A stretch of DNA of 64,000 nt from Acanthamoeba sp. SK_2022b (lineage: Eukaryota > Discosea > Longamoebia > Acanthamoebidae). The translations under genes and the position numbers were made by a program. Of this stretch, positions 11,087 to 22,976 are shown piece after piece. The first letter of the stretch is position 1; every line of letters starts with the position of its first letter. Where the stretch lies: NCBI GenBank assembly GCA_027943245.1, contig JANDJZ010000237.1, positions 1 through 64,000 on the forward strand, in the 5' to 3' direction. The notes under the pieces are model-generated. The model was not told the origin of the DNA. It worked only from the letters and a program-made list of their open reading frames with translations, and did no database searches.

Positions 11087-14000
11087 ATGAGGAGCTTATT
11101 GAGTTCCATCATCACGATAGCCTGGGTGCTGCCCTTCGTTCTGCGACTCTTGCGTATGGCCCGACCACGCTTACGCAACCTGCTTTGCACTATCTCACAA
11201 AGAAACACCAGCTAGTGCGAACGGTGCAGTGACGCTGATCGGCGCAGGTGAAAACTCACTCACGAGTGCACTCACCAACTTAGCTAGCAGCTACTCGGTA
11301 CTTGCTCTCCGTTCGCCTGGCAGGCGCTGGTGGCTGATCTTAGCTGCTGACTCCACTGTAAAACACAGTACCACAAGGACACCGTGACTGTAGCATACTA
11401 CGGAACATCAAATTACACCACAGCTATCCTGGCCCTCAACTATAACTACACTCAGTATGGGACATTTGACAGTCAAGTTAGCATGGACCTGCTCCATGCG
11501 GATTGGCTGCAGCTGCCGCTCTTCGGCTCGGGCATCGTCTTCAACTACAACCTGGGACCTTCCGCACCTGGCCAACCCTTGGTAGTCCACTCTTTCGTGA
11601 TAGCAGTGGAAACTCAATACTAACCTCGCCTTAGGTGTTCGATGCCGATACGATGGGACGCATATGGAGCGGTAACATCACCAAGTGGAATGATCAGGCG
11701 ATTGCCGACCTCAACCACAACATCAGTGCGCCACTTCCCAATGAAGATATCATCCTGTGCTGGGGCAACAATACCGTCGAGACTGTCACGCAGACATTCA
11801 AGCGCGGCCTGCGCGCTATGAGCCCCCTATTCGACGCCGCCCTGACTGCTGTCAACGACGACCTGAGCTCACTTCCTCCAATTCTTGCCGGCCGGGGCAT
11901 CGCCGTCAGTACCGATCGGATCGTCAACTGCACCCAGGTACACCCGATGGCACAACCTCAAAGATAGGCGCACGCTTGTACAACTGACCATCGTTTGTTC
12001 TGGGAAACGTTTACCAGATCACGCCCTATAGTATCACCTACTCGGACTGGGCCTCCTCGTTGCTGTACACCACCGCCAAGCTGCGAAACAAGGCCGGCCA
12101 GGATGTGGCCATAAGCGTAAAATCGATCCAGTCGGCCATGAATGACTTCGCAGCCGCGCTTCAAGATGGTACAGGTGCTGCCGCCAACCTGGAAAACGAA
12201 GGAAACTGCGGTGCTCATTCATGGCTCCCCGATCGCATGGCACAGGCGACCTGCTGATCCCGCTACTCAATGGGCCTGGCGCCAGCTCGTATCCGTTCAC
12301 CTATATGGCCACGCTGTTCCTCTCCAAGGAGGGCAACTCGGACGACTGCTCGACTTCGCAAGAGATGGCCCAGTACATCAGCTGGATTAACACCAACCAA
12401 CGCGTCTCGGATTACGTGTCGACCCAAGGCTGGTCACCGCTGACAGTGCCATACAGGAAGAAGGTCATTGACATTCTGGGGACCATCACTTGCGACCACG
12501 AGCTTGTCCTCACCACGGCTTACCTCATCGGCGAGGGCACCTCGCGACCGGCCTTGACTGATCTGGCTGGCCAGTACCCCTCCAACACTGTAATCCAAAA
12601 GTATTTCCCCAGCGGCTTGTTCACGGCCATTGAGGACATGGGTCAAGGTACAACCGCAACCCGTCTCTACCCTTCGCCTAATGAGACGTAACGTTTTTTC
12701 ATCCACTAGGTGCTATCGACTACGCGAGTCTGACCACCGGTGTCACGCCGGACCAGCTGGGAGGGTTTATGAATGACACCAACGTGGACATCGTCCCTCT
12801 CCTGGGCTACGCTGCTTTTCCATGCTATAACGTACGTTTGCGGGTGCAGCATTAGCGTAGTGATAAGAGAATGCTAACCGCTGCACGATCAGATTGAAGA
12901 GCTGCGTTACCTCCCGCTTGCGCTCAACCTTACGCTCGAGATCTGGGCTGGCATCTACCTCAACGAGATAAAGACCTGGAACGACCCAAGGATCGTCGCC
13001 ATCAATCCGAGTTTCGCGGGGCTCCTGCCCAACCGGGCCATCTTCGTGACCGTGGGAGCTGACGCCTCGCCCCTTACGCACATGGTGAACTACGTTCTTG
13101 GTAGCGCCAGTCCCGAGTTCAACGCCACAGTTGGCACCATCGATATCACGTCCACCTACCCGGTACTGGGAGAGATAAATCGTACAGAGTCCGTTGCCGG
13201 TGCCGAGTCGGTTCTGGTCACGAGAATCAACACGCGAGATGATTCTTTCGCTGCCGTTTCCAGTGGACAGCTGGCCGCAGCCAAGAATGTGCGCGTGGTG
13301 GCGCTGTACAACCCAATCACCGGCAATTACGTAGAGCCAACGACCCGGTCTATTTTGTCAGCCATGCAGGCCATCGACAACTTGACGTTCCTCGACCTCT
13401 TCATGGGAAATCTCTTCGGTACAGCCTCATTCCGCTTCCTTCACGTGTTAGCTGTTGCGCTCACAGGCTATCACAGCCCCGGGCGAGGACAGCTACCCGC
13501 TGGTGCTGTACGACATCCTGCTAATCTACAAGAACTCCACCGACTGTACGAAGGCCGCGGCGCTGTCCGATTGGATCTACTGGACACAGAGCTCCACCAT
13601 CTCTACTGAAGTGGCCGAGCGCAACGGCGTGGTGCTCGCCAGCGAGATTCCCCTGTGGAAGAAGATGATGCTCACTGCGGTCACCGGCATGACATGCAAA
13701 GGCACAAAGGTGAGCTCCATTGCTGGTTGCGTCACCGACGGCCTATTGTGCTCAGACCACGGCGCGTGCATCTCGAACGCCTGCCAGTGCCTAGCAGGCT
13801 GGTCCGGCACCTACTGCCAGACCAGCAGCAACAAATCGGCGAGCTCTGACGACAATACGACTGTCCTTGCGGCCACTCTGGGTGCCGTGCTACCAGTGGG
13901 TCTGTTCTTGCTCCTTCTCCTCATCTCGGTCGTACTGGTTATCGTCATGGTCACCCGTCGCAAGCGGAGCAAGGACGAGTGGGAGATCGACACAAATGAG

Positions 14001-16737
14001 CTCGAGATCGCCGAGACCCTGGGCACTGGCGGCTATGGCGAGGTCTTCCGGGCCAAGTGGCGCGGTACCGAGGTCGCCGTCAAGATGATGGTAGCTCGCG
14101 ACAACCAGCTCACCAAGGACATGCAGCGCAACTTTGCCGAGGAGGTCTGTCCTTTCTCTCTGGCGTAAGTTGCATGCTGACTCATTCGTGCTTCTCTTGT
14201 CTTCCTACCAGGTGCGGGTGATGACGGCACTGCGGCACCCCAATGTCGTCCTGTTCATGGCCGCCTGCACCAAGCCCCCGAATATGTGCATCGTCATGGA
14301 GTTTATGGGCCTGGGCTCGCTCTACGAGCTGCTGCACAACGAGCTAATCCCGGAGGTGCCCTTCGCGCTCAAGGTCAAGATGGCCTACCAGGCGGCTAAG
14401 GGCATGCACTTCCTGCACTCGTCGGGCATCGTGCACAGGGACCTCAAGTCGCTCAACCTTCTGCTTGACAACAAGTGGAATGTCAAAGTCTCCGACTTTG
14501 GCCTCACCAAGTTCAAGGAGGAGTCCAAGTCGTCGGGCGCTGGCAACACCGCCCTGCAGGGCTCGGTCCACTGGACGGCGCCCGAGGTTCTCAACGAGAA
14601 CCCGGATGTAGACTTAATCCTAGCCGACGTCTACTCCTTTGGCGTCATCCTGTGGGAGCTGCTCACGCGCGAGCAGCCCTTTGCCGGCATGAGTCCCGCT
14701 GCGGTAGCCGTGGCCGTCATCCGCGACAACCTGCGGCCCACGCTGCCCGACAACACCGAAGCCATCGAGACTGCGCCCGAGTATATGGAGCTGCTCACCA
14801 GCTGCTGGCACGCTGACCCGACAATCCGGCCGACTTTTCTGGAGGTTATGACCCGCCTGAGCGCCATCACCAGTGACTCGAGCACCAACCACTCCAAGAC
14901 AACGTCGTCATCTTCATGTTCAAGCGGCGCCCCCTTGGCCACCGTGGCAAGGCCCAGCACGGACACCTCGTGGACCCTGCGCTCGTCCGTGACTGCTGCA
15001 TCGTCGTCCACAGGCAGTGGTCATAGCCGCTCGAAAGACTACCCGGACAGGCCAGGCGGGGCTGCCACCGGCGGCGTGCGCCCCCCCGAGGGCGAGGTCA
15101 CGATCGTGTTCTCGGACATCACCCGCGCCGCCTCACTGTGGGAGTTCGACCCGGCCACCATGAAGGATGCCACGATGATGCATAACGAAGCCCTGCGCAG
15201 CCTGCTCAAGAAGCACAACGGATACGAGGTGGTGTTCATTCGCGACCGCAACAGCGGCGAGGGTTCCTTCTGCCTCGCTTTCCAGCACACCGAAGACGCT
15301 CTCGTTTGGTGCATGGAGGCCCAGCAGACGCTGAACCAACTCGAATGGCCCGAGGCCCTGCTGGAGCACCCGGGAGCGGCCGAGGAGTGGGGCGACACCG
15401 ACGATCGCGTGCTCTTCCGCGGTCTGCGTGTCCGCATGGGCGTTCACGTGGGCATTCCAAAGGTGGTGCGCGATCCTATGACTCGCCGCGTAGAGTATAT
15501 CGGCGCAGTAGTCAACACCGCAGCCCGAATCACCGCGCTCACGCACGGCGGCCAGATCCTCATCTCCTACCACGCCGCTCAGCGGGTGCAGGGCTCGGAG
15601 CTCGTCCAGGAGAAGAACAGGCTTGCGTGCCTTGGCAGGTTCGAGATGCTTGACAGCGAGCCGGAGGGCGCCAAGCTCTATGAGCTCAAGAGCCGCGGGC
15701 TCGAGGGCCGCTTCTTTGGCGGTGTGTCGAAGGACAACGGCCTCGTTCCGAAAGGGCTCAGGCGCGAGAAGATAGAAAAGGCTCACAACACCTCCCAGCG
15801 CAACCTTGACGCCTCATTCGCGTCCTCTGGAGGCTCCAGCAGCGATGGCGAGACCCAGATGGCCGTGGGCGAGGGTATGATGTTCAAGGAGGACAACTTC
15901 CTCACCTCGGCCAACCTCTGTCGTTGGGTGCTCGACTTCAACATGATCGCGCTGGGCAAGCAGATCGGCATGGGCTCCTACGGCACGGTCTACTGCGGCA
16001 AGTGGAAGGGTGTCGAGGTGGCGGTGAAGCGTTTCATCAAGCAGAAGCTCGACGAACGACGCATGCTCGAGTTCCGCGCTGAGATGGCCTTCCTGTCGGA
16101 GCTGCACCATCCCAACATCGTGCTCTTCATCGGCGCCTGCGTCAAGCGACCCAATCTGTGCATCGTCACTGAGTTCGTCAAGCAGGGCGCTCTCAAGGAG
16201 ATACTGCTCAATTCGAGCATCAAGCTCACGTGGGCGCAAAAACTGGGCCTACTGCGGTCGGCAGCGCTGGGCATCAACTACCTTCACTCGCTGAAGCCTG
16301 TGATTGTTCACCGAGATCTCAAGCCGTCGAACCTGCTGGTGGACGAGAACTGGAACGTGAAGGTGGCCGACTTTGGGTTCGCGCGCATCAAAGAGGAGAA
16401 CGCCACCATGACCCGCTGCGGCACGCCGTGCTGGACGGCGCCAGAGATTATCCGGGGGGAGAAGTACGACGAGCGGGCAGACGTGTTCTCGTTCGGGGTC
16501 ATCATGTGGGAGGTGGTGACGAGAAGGCAGCCATATGCCGGGCGCAACTTCATGGGCGTGTCCCTCGACGTGCTTGAGGGTCGCCGTCCGCAGATCCCGT
16601 CTGACATGCCGCAGGACTTGGCCAAGGTGATCAAGCGCTGCTGGCATTCGGCAGCAGACAAGCGGCCGGCCATGGAGGATGTCATTAACTTCTTCGACTC
16701 GCTGCTGGCTAGCGACTCCTCGGCCGACAAGGTCTAA
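11087..16737 (+). CDS. Receptor with two PstS-like domains, EGF, TM, kinase, cyclase-like domain and second kinase
   Basis: A type I membrane receptor. The signal peptide (MRSLLSSIITIAWVLPFVLR) is split by an intron joined in phase 1. Ectodomain: two phosphate-binding-protein-like domains with signatures IWSGNITKWNDQAI and YLNEIKTWNDPRI; the first opens with VTLIGAGENS. An EGF-like module follows (CSDHGACISNACQCLAGWSG), then a hydrophobic TM segment (about 13880-13950) and a basic stop (TRRKRSK). Cytosol: kinase 1 (GTGGYGEVFRAKW, VAVK, HRDLKSLNLLL, SDFGL); a class III cyclase-like domain (VTIVFSDIT, RMGVHVG, GAVVNTAARI); and kinase 2 (GMGSYGTVYCGKW, VAVKRF, HRDLKPSNLL, ADFGFAR). Both kinases keep their catalytic residues. 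The cyclase appears to lack one metal-binding Asp. One intron (12211-12245) is only 35 nt. The ligand is unknown, possibly phosphate or another oxyanion. Confidence 0.9.
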
Positions 16738-17785
16738 TGACAAACTTCACGGAAATACACCAGAACAATACAGTAACCCTAAAGGAAGCTGGTTTTACAT
16801 TGTAACCCATGTAACAATCTCTCTGCAGCGCATGCAAGAAGGTCAGCAGGCACCAAATCCTGTCACCTTGTGCTTCACTACAGTGCAACAGCCTCATCCT
16901 GGTGTTATCCATTAACTTCTATGCTCCTTCTACGACCTGGTCTGGATTGGGGTTGATGAGTGCTCATCTTTTCCCGACTTCTGCATTATAACCTGATGCA
17001 CATCAGTAGTGATCACCATTCAGGTGCATCCACAAGCTCAACATGCCCCAGCAAAACTCATCACTTAGCAAGGAACCACCAAAGTTGAGAAAGCCACAGA
17101 AGAGGTGATGTCTACTGCTTAGGTCGAAGCCAATGAGGAGGCAACACAGGCTCCCCAACACTAACACCTACTTTGTCCATTCAGGGTGTCTTGCCCATGT
17201 TCTCAACTCTCTGCTTGGGATGATGTGGGAGTGGAGAAGGAGGCAGTGATAGTGAATATTTGGCCCTGTGCCAGCTGGTTGTCAGGTGTATTGCCTGGCT
17301 TGCTGATGCAGTTGTGCAATTGTGCATTGAGGGCTGGTGCACATATGTATCAGATAGCTGCCAAGAATCTATGGCAAGAAGGTTACCCCAACTCCTGCTG
17401 ATCCTGTGCAGTGCACATCTGTAGTGAAAGAGGTGTGTGCATATTAGAGATGCAAGAGCATTGTATTTGTGTACATGGTAGAGCAGAGAGTACTGCCAGG
17501 AAGACCAACATTACATGCATCCATTGATAGCATTGCATCAAGGTTTGGCCAGTACACCTCCTTCACCACACACATGCTTTCTTGCAACCATTGTGTCCAC
17601 ATGTGCAGTGTTACCAAGACAGTGGTCTGATATTGCCCTCAATCTTCTTGGATCGACCTCAGTTTTAAATCGTTGAAACTGGGCCTGCTTTTCTAAATCT
17701 ACTACTGTCATACTCCAGCAGCTTGGAACAATGCCTGATTCCCACTTCATAGACTTCCTCTTCAACAAAGTGGGTGCATGGTCTT
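16738..17785. other. AT-richer gene-free stretch
   Basis: About 1 kb between the receptor stop and the methyltransferase stop, so it holds two convergent 3' ends. From about 16920 to 17780 base composition is visibly less GC-rich than the flanks. It has many TGCA/CACA/CAGC words and no long frame with coding character; the largest is about 70 codons and lacks any motif. It could be an old insertion (decayed mobile element) or simply spacer. I found no terminal repeats or target-site duplication. Confidence 0.5.
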
Positions 17786-19143
17786 TTATGGCGGAGACAT
17801 GGCCAAGAGGTGGTCCTCGTCGCCTTCGCCAGGCCAATCATTGACCACTTCCGGACCGAGGTGATCCAAATCGAGCGCCGTGCTGGGGTGGTGGAAGATT
17901 ACCATGTAGTGGTTGCTGCCGATGTACTCGCTGCCGTCTTGACCTTGCTGGCAGCCGCTTTCCTCGCTAAACATGCGGGGCACGTCAAGCGTGCGTGCGG
18001 CCATTCCTACCCGCGTTCGCATTAGCTCCACAAGGTGGTCCAGAGCGCCGTACTGTCGCTCCTGCATGGCAATGATCACCAGGGCCTCCTTGCTCGCAAT
18101 AGCCTCCTCGCCTTGTCCTATTTCTTGGCCGTTGCCTTCGCTGAGGAAGTGGTGGATGGTGCCCACGAGGGCGTCGTAATCGGTGCGATGGTAGATGATG
18201 TCAGCCCCTAGGACCACGTCAAACGGCCGACCCCCATGCGTGGCTGTGGGTGGATGAACAGGTTACTCACGCCGACAGCAGGGTGGATGAGTGCATGGCC
18301 ACCTTTGAGCTGTCGCATGCACGGTAGATCCCCCCACACGAGCCGTGCTACCTGTGGTCGTCCACCGACCAATCCAGATTCGAGCTCGCCTGAGCGCACA
18401 TAGCATATAAACGTTGTGAGGCGAAGGTAGTGAGTTAATGCAGCTGCGCGCAATTTTGGAGCACGTATTGCCTGCCCAGTTGAGCTCCACGTTATGTTCT
18501 AGTAGTTGAAGAGCGGCCGCATCGCCGTCGGTCATCACAATCAGCGCCGGCGCCTCTGGGTTGTTTGCGTGCACGCGACACACCCGGGTAAACGTAAGCG
18601 ATCCTTCTAACCGCTCAAAGTGCCAGTTGGTCGCGGGTGTGATGGCTCACCTGCCGGGTCTCGTCGCCGCAGGGCGCCGCACACTTTGGCGCACGTGAGG
18701 CCGGCCAGCCCCAGACCGCAGCCCAACTCGAGCACCCGCAGTCCGCGCCCCCCACTCGACTGCGGCACCAGTGGGCCGGACGGAGCGAAGAGCGTGGCGC
18801 GAGAGGCCATCCAGCTTGCCATCAGCTGAGAGGTGCGCCACACCACGTGAGATGTCACACAAAACAGTGTGGTGTGTGGACCTCCACCAGCCTTCTCTTC
18901 TTCGCTCTTGGCCTCCACTTTAGCGTCGGCCATGAGCCCTTTTTTCTTGTCCGAGTCTCGCTGCAGGAAGGCGGCGGTGTTAAACGTGGCCGGTTTTACC
19001 CCCACGATCGAAACATCCACTCGAGGCATAGCGCGACATTCGCCAGCAGCATCGCGTAAAACCTCAAAATCTTCATCTACATTCCACTTTGTGGTGAGGC
19101 GGAACGAAAAACGCTGCACCTCCTGCTCATCTTGTGCCCACAT
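17786..19143 (-). CDS. Class I SAM-dependent methyltransferase (METTL/Methyltransf_16-like)
   Basis: A predicted soluble SAM methyltransferase of the kind that often modifies lysines on proteins. Motif I is LRVLELGCGLGLAGL in the first exon. The acidic motif II region is ALIVMTDGDAAALQLLEHNV. A later strand reads PFDVVLGADIIYHRTDYDAL, the DxxY-like post-motif II segment common in this family. Four or more exons join in frame; the second begins behind a phase-1 join giving EGSLTFTRVCRV. The start is placed at MWAQDEQEVQRFSFRL (ATG at 19143), directly after an AG that could also be an acceptor, so an upstream exon is possible. The N-terminal 90 residues hold a KKKGLMADAKVEAKSEEEK linker. The substrate is unknown. 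The TAA stop lies at 17786-17788. Confidence 0.75.
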
Positions 19144-19459
19144 CTCGCCCGCTATCGATTGATTTGTATTTAGGCACTTCGTTTTTTCGTTTTTGTTTTG
19201 CGGTTGCATGTGAAGGCGTGATGTTGAACAGTGGTTTATGTTTGAGTGGAAAAGAGAAGCCGTGCCAAAAGGCACAGGCTGAGAGGTCCGGGGCGGGGTT
19301 GGCAAGTCGGCTGATGACCGATGTCAAGTGGTTGTGTCGGGTACGCGGCACTCGAGTGCGTGGCCACCATCTTGCACGGTGCACGCAGAGGGACGACCAA
19401 TATCGGTTAAGCGCTGAGCCGATGTCGATGAATTGCAGCTGTGAAGAGACGTGTGGGTC
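19144..19459. other. Intergenic, possible 5' exon of methyltransferase
   Basis: 316 bp between two minus-strand genes. It contains a T-rich tract (about 19160-19200) that on the minus strand would fit a polypyrimidine-poor, A-rich leader. No independent gene is seen. Confidence 0.4.
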
Positions 19460-20233
19460 TCAAGACACCGCTGAAAGGGACTGGATCACATGCCCCCAAC
19501 CGTTGGCGCCGCTCAGCGCCGCCTCCTCCTCCGTCGTTAGTACCAAACCCGCTTCTTGATGGCGGTGGCGCCCGGGAGTCGTTCTACTGGGTAGCGCTTC
19601 GGGGGTGGAGCGAGAATCAAGCCGTGGCAATTCCATCATGACGGGTCCCACGTCTGCAGAACAGCACTGAGACAGCGAGTCGCCAAAAGCTGAGTTGGGG
19701 AGGAGGCGTACCGGAGGCTGGAAAGGAACTCTCAAGGGCGGTGTCTGGTGTGGGGGGAACGGGCAGGCCGAGAAGAGTGGGCGAGAGGAAACGATCGAGG
19801 GTGGTGGCAGCAGAGCTAAGTCCTTGGCTGAGGTCAGCGGAGGCGAGAAGGAAGGCTGCCAAGCTCTTTGCGTCCTCCATCAACGGAACCACCAGTTCGC
19901 CCAGCTTCAGAAGAACCTCTACACTTCCGCGCCGCCGCTCTCTTCGCCCCGCAGGCTCTCCCCCCACGTTGGTCGTCGTCGCGGTGGTTAGCTGCTGGCG
20001 GACAGCAGCGTCGCCGGCATGTCGGTGAACCACCCGTCGTCGCGTATATTTCCTAGCGCCTTCACAAAGCTGTCCTGTGCTGCTCTGCATCTTCGATTGT
20101 GCGTTGTGGTCCTTGTCTTGGCGAGTTTGCCCAGGCGTAAGAATACCGACCACCACCCAGCAGCAGCAGGCCCACCTAGAAATTCGGGGAGGATTCGGTC
20201 CAAGCGTACACTCGAAACCGCTCGAGAATTCAT
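19460..20233 (-). CDS. Hypothetical protein, small, multi-exon
   Basis: I do not recognise the family. A model with consistent splice phases starts at the ATG at 20233 (MNSRAVSSVRLDRILPEFL). It joins in phase 1 to AAQDSF and then to an exon with amphipathic helices (VEVLLKLGELVVPLMEDAKS and LAAFLLASADLSQGLS). It joins again in phase 1 to DVGPVMMELPRLDSR and ends GANGWGHVIQSLSAVS. The segment between AAQDSF and the helical exon also reads like coding sequence (ALGNIRDDGWFTDMPATLL) but meets a stop. It is therefore either a 70-nt intron or the C-terminus of a shorter isoform. Roughly 200 residues, no catalytic motif, likely cytosolic. Confidence 0.5.
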
Positions 20234-20375
20234 GGGCTCGGCCTGTTCATCTCCGCACAGCAGACAAGCTTGACGCAGCACGAGACGAGGCACGCAACGT
20301 TTATTTGTTTTGGACACCTACATTGCGGCCCACCTTTGCGGTTTTTTTGTTTAGTTAATGATCGTCTTCTCTTGC

Positions 20376-21081
20376 TTAGCTCGCGTCACGGGCACCCATG
20401 GCCGGAGGCTTGGGGCCACCAGCAGCACGGGCCATGATGATCTTGACGACGTGAAGAAGCGCGGAGAAGGTGAGCCGTTGCGCTGTCCACAAAATTGGGG
20501 GGGAGAGAGGAGCAGCTTGGGGAGGAGATTACCTGGTCAATGCGGAGGATGGTGGTGGCAGCGTCGGCGGCGAGCTTGAGGGCAGAGGCCTTGCTGGCCA
20601 GAAGATCCAAAATGTCGGCCTCGACAGCGTTGATGGTTCCGCCCGTCTGATTGGGGCGAAGACAAGAGTCAGGAAGCAACGAACGGCCGATCGCATCACC
20701 CTGGACGAAAGAGAGAGGGGAGGGCATCTGGTTTACCTCGACGTTGACGCCCTCGTTCGTCTTGCCACCCGTGTGAGCGGCGTAGAGCTGAGAGATGATT
20801 TCTGTGGCATTGTGTCCAGCGTTTTCAGCAAGAGTCCGGGGCACCACCTGTGCAGAACAAAGAAACCATAAGGCGTCAGCCAACACGACGTTGTAAACGG
20901 CTGGCAACACCGGAAGTACCTCGAGGCTCTCAGCGAACTTCTTGATGGCATACTGGTCGAGGCCTGGCGAAGCCTCGCCCTGGGCGTGGATCTTCCTGGC
21001 CAGCTCGATCTCAGTGGCGCCGGCGCCAGCCACGAAGCGGGCGTCCTTCGCCATCGCCTTGTAGACGTTGACACCATCGTC

Positions 21082-21143
<62 letters not shown>

Positions 21144-22771
21144 AGAGAGGGAGAGAAGTCAGCGTAAGTGCGATAAAGGGAGATAAACCAAACACCAAGT
21201 GGGCGACGAACCGATCGCACGCTCGATGTCATCAACGAGGTTTTGCGTGCTGGCTCGCACAATGATAGTCGAGATGCCTGAGTCCTCGGTGTCCTGCCTG
21301 AAGATGGTCACCTTGGTGCTTCCGATCTCCTCCACGGAGACCACGTCGCAGTAGCCCAGCTCCTCAGGGATGGGGGCACCCTGCGCCGAGAAAGAAGGTT
21401 AGGGTGGCGCCTTGAGCATCAAGGTTGCAACGATGTTCTACATACCAGCCTGACCAACGGAGTGGCACCAGTGGCCTTGCAAAGTCGCCTGATTTGGAAC
21501 TTGGACTCGACCTTCAGGGCCATCATACCATAGCGCTCAATGAAGTGGAGCGCAAGCTCGCCGATGTTGCCACCCGCGACCACAACCTTGGTTCCAGTCT
21601 CCGAGATCTGCTTGATCACCTGTACACAGCATCAACGCGAAAGTAGTGAGTAGAGAGAGGAAGCGGGGAAAGGAAAGAAGCCCACGGACCTCTTCCATGT
21701 GCTTCTCCTCGTCCTTGGCAAAGTTAAGCAGTTCGTTGGCGTTCTTAAGGGTAACGTTAGCCTTGGTCTCGGTCTTGGCGAGATCGATACCCGTGGCGAA
21801 GACGGCGATCTTGGCGCTGGTGACGTGCTTGATGGTGCCGACGGCATCGCGAGCGAGGACGAAACCCTTCATCACGTGGGTGTCGAGCACGCCGCCGCCG
21901 AGGATCTTGACGACGCGCACATGGTCGACATTGAACTTGCTCGCCTTTTTGGGCAGAACCTGGATGCAGGCCTTGGCAACAACCTTGGCCAGCATGTCCT
22001 CGTAGCCGTACTGCTTAGAGGCGATAGCGCTCTTCAGGCAGCGAGTCACTTCCTCAGTATTACGCAAATCCTCGCACGTGTGGCAGGCAAGGCCTGGCGT
22101 CCAAGCACAGAGACTCAAAGGTAAGAATTGATCACGCGAGATCAGATTGGCCCAACACAAAAAATCGAAGAGCAGGCACACAACCTTCGAGGAGCTCAGA
22201 AGCATGCTGAGCGGCCTTGGTGTATCCGGCAATGATTTCGCTAGGGTGAAGACCCATGCGAATCAGGGACTCAGCCTGCACGAGCAACTCGCCAGCAAGC
22301 GACACCACAAGATTGGTGTTGTCCCCGCACTGCAGGAAATGAGATGTCAAATTATTGGCTTAATTAAACATGCGAGCGAAATTTTAAGGCTAGAGTCTGA
22401 ACCTCTTGCTCCTGCATGTTCGCTGCCATGACGACCATCTTGGCGGCAGGATGGACGACATCGAGCTCGCGGATAATGGTGGCAGCATCGTTTGTAACGA
22501 AGAGCTTGTCATGCTGGTTAATCACCATCTTGTTCATACCTGCGGCGATGCCAAAATCAATGTTGATATCAACAAACAATTTGCGCAGAAGACACCAGCT
22601 ATTTCTGAAGCTCAAGCAAGGAGACAACAAACCGTTGGGGCCCATGGACGAGCGCACAATGTGGTAGAGCTGCTTGGAAGCCTCAATGTTGCGGAGGCAG
22701 GCCTCCTCCACACCGGAGAGATGCTTGGTTCCTTCCTTGAGGAGCGACGGCAGACCACCTACGTTCATCAT
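20376..22771 (-). CDS. CCT8: T-complex protein 1 subunit theta (CCT8)
   Basis: One of the eight paralogous subunits of the cytosolic chaperonin TRiC/CCT, which folds actin and tubulin using ATP. Theta identity comes from the N-terminus (LPSLLKEGTKHLSGVEEACL), YHIVRSSMGPNGMNKMVI, and LFVTNDAATIIRELDVVHPA followed by KMVVMAANMQEQE. The apical region reads VKILGGGVLDTHVMKGFVL. The equatorial end has KDARFVAGAGATEIELARKI and GLDQYAIKKFAESLEVVPRT. About ten exons, all phase-consistent; an intron at about 21080-21140 carries a long CA tract. The Asp of NDAAT in the ATP site is present. The gene ends MARAAGGPKPPAMGARDAS with TAA at 20376-20378. Length is close to the usual 550 residues. Confidence 0.96.
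21085..21140. repeat. (CA)n microsatellite in CCT8 intron
   Basis: About 28 CA units, read as GT on the coding strand, followed by a GA-rich run to about 21155. It lies in the intron before the DDGVNVYKAMAKD exon. Confidence 0.9.
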
Positions 22772-22976
22772 TTTCGCTTGTCTCTGAGTGAATTGGCACG
22801 ATTCGCTAGCTGATGGGCCCCTTCAATCTCCTCTCCACAACAAGAACAGAGAGCGCAGATCTATGTGCCTGGATTTAACCAGCCGTGCAATATTCGTCGA
22901 CTTGGCACCAAGCTGCAGCGAGACACTGGCAGCCAGCAGGCTCGCGTACGTGGCCTGTGGTTGTTTGATCGTGCGT

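Noticed and set aside
11038..11232. Small plus-strand frame (MPLPLHSSPLLQP...) as the receptor start
   Set aside because: It lacks a signal peptide and does not join in phase to the first PstS exon. The ATG at 11087 gives a good signal peptide and a phase-1 join.
17538..17837. 99-codon minus-strand frame before the methyltransferase stop
   Set aside because: It overlaps the real methyltransferase C-terminus in another frame and has no recognisable domain; left as part of the AT-richer spacer.
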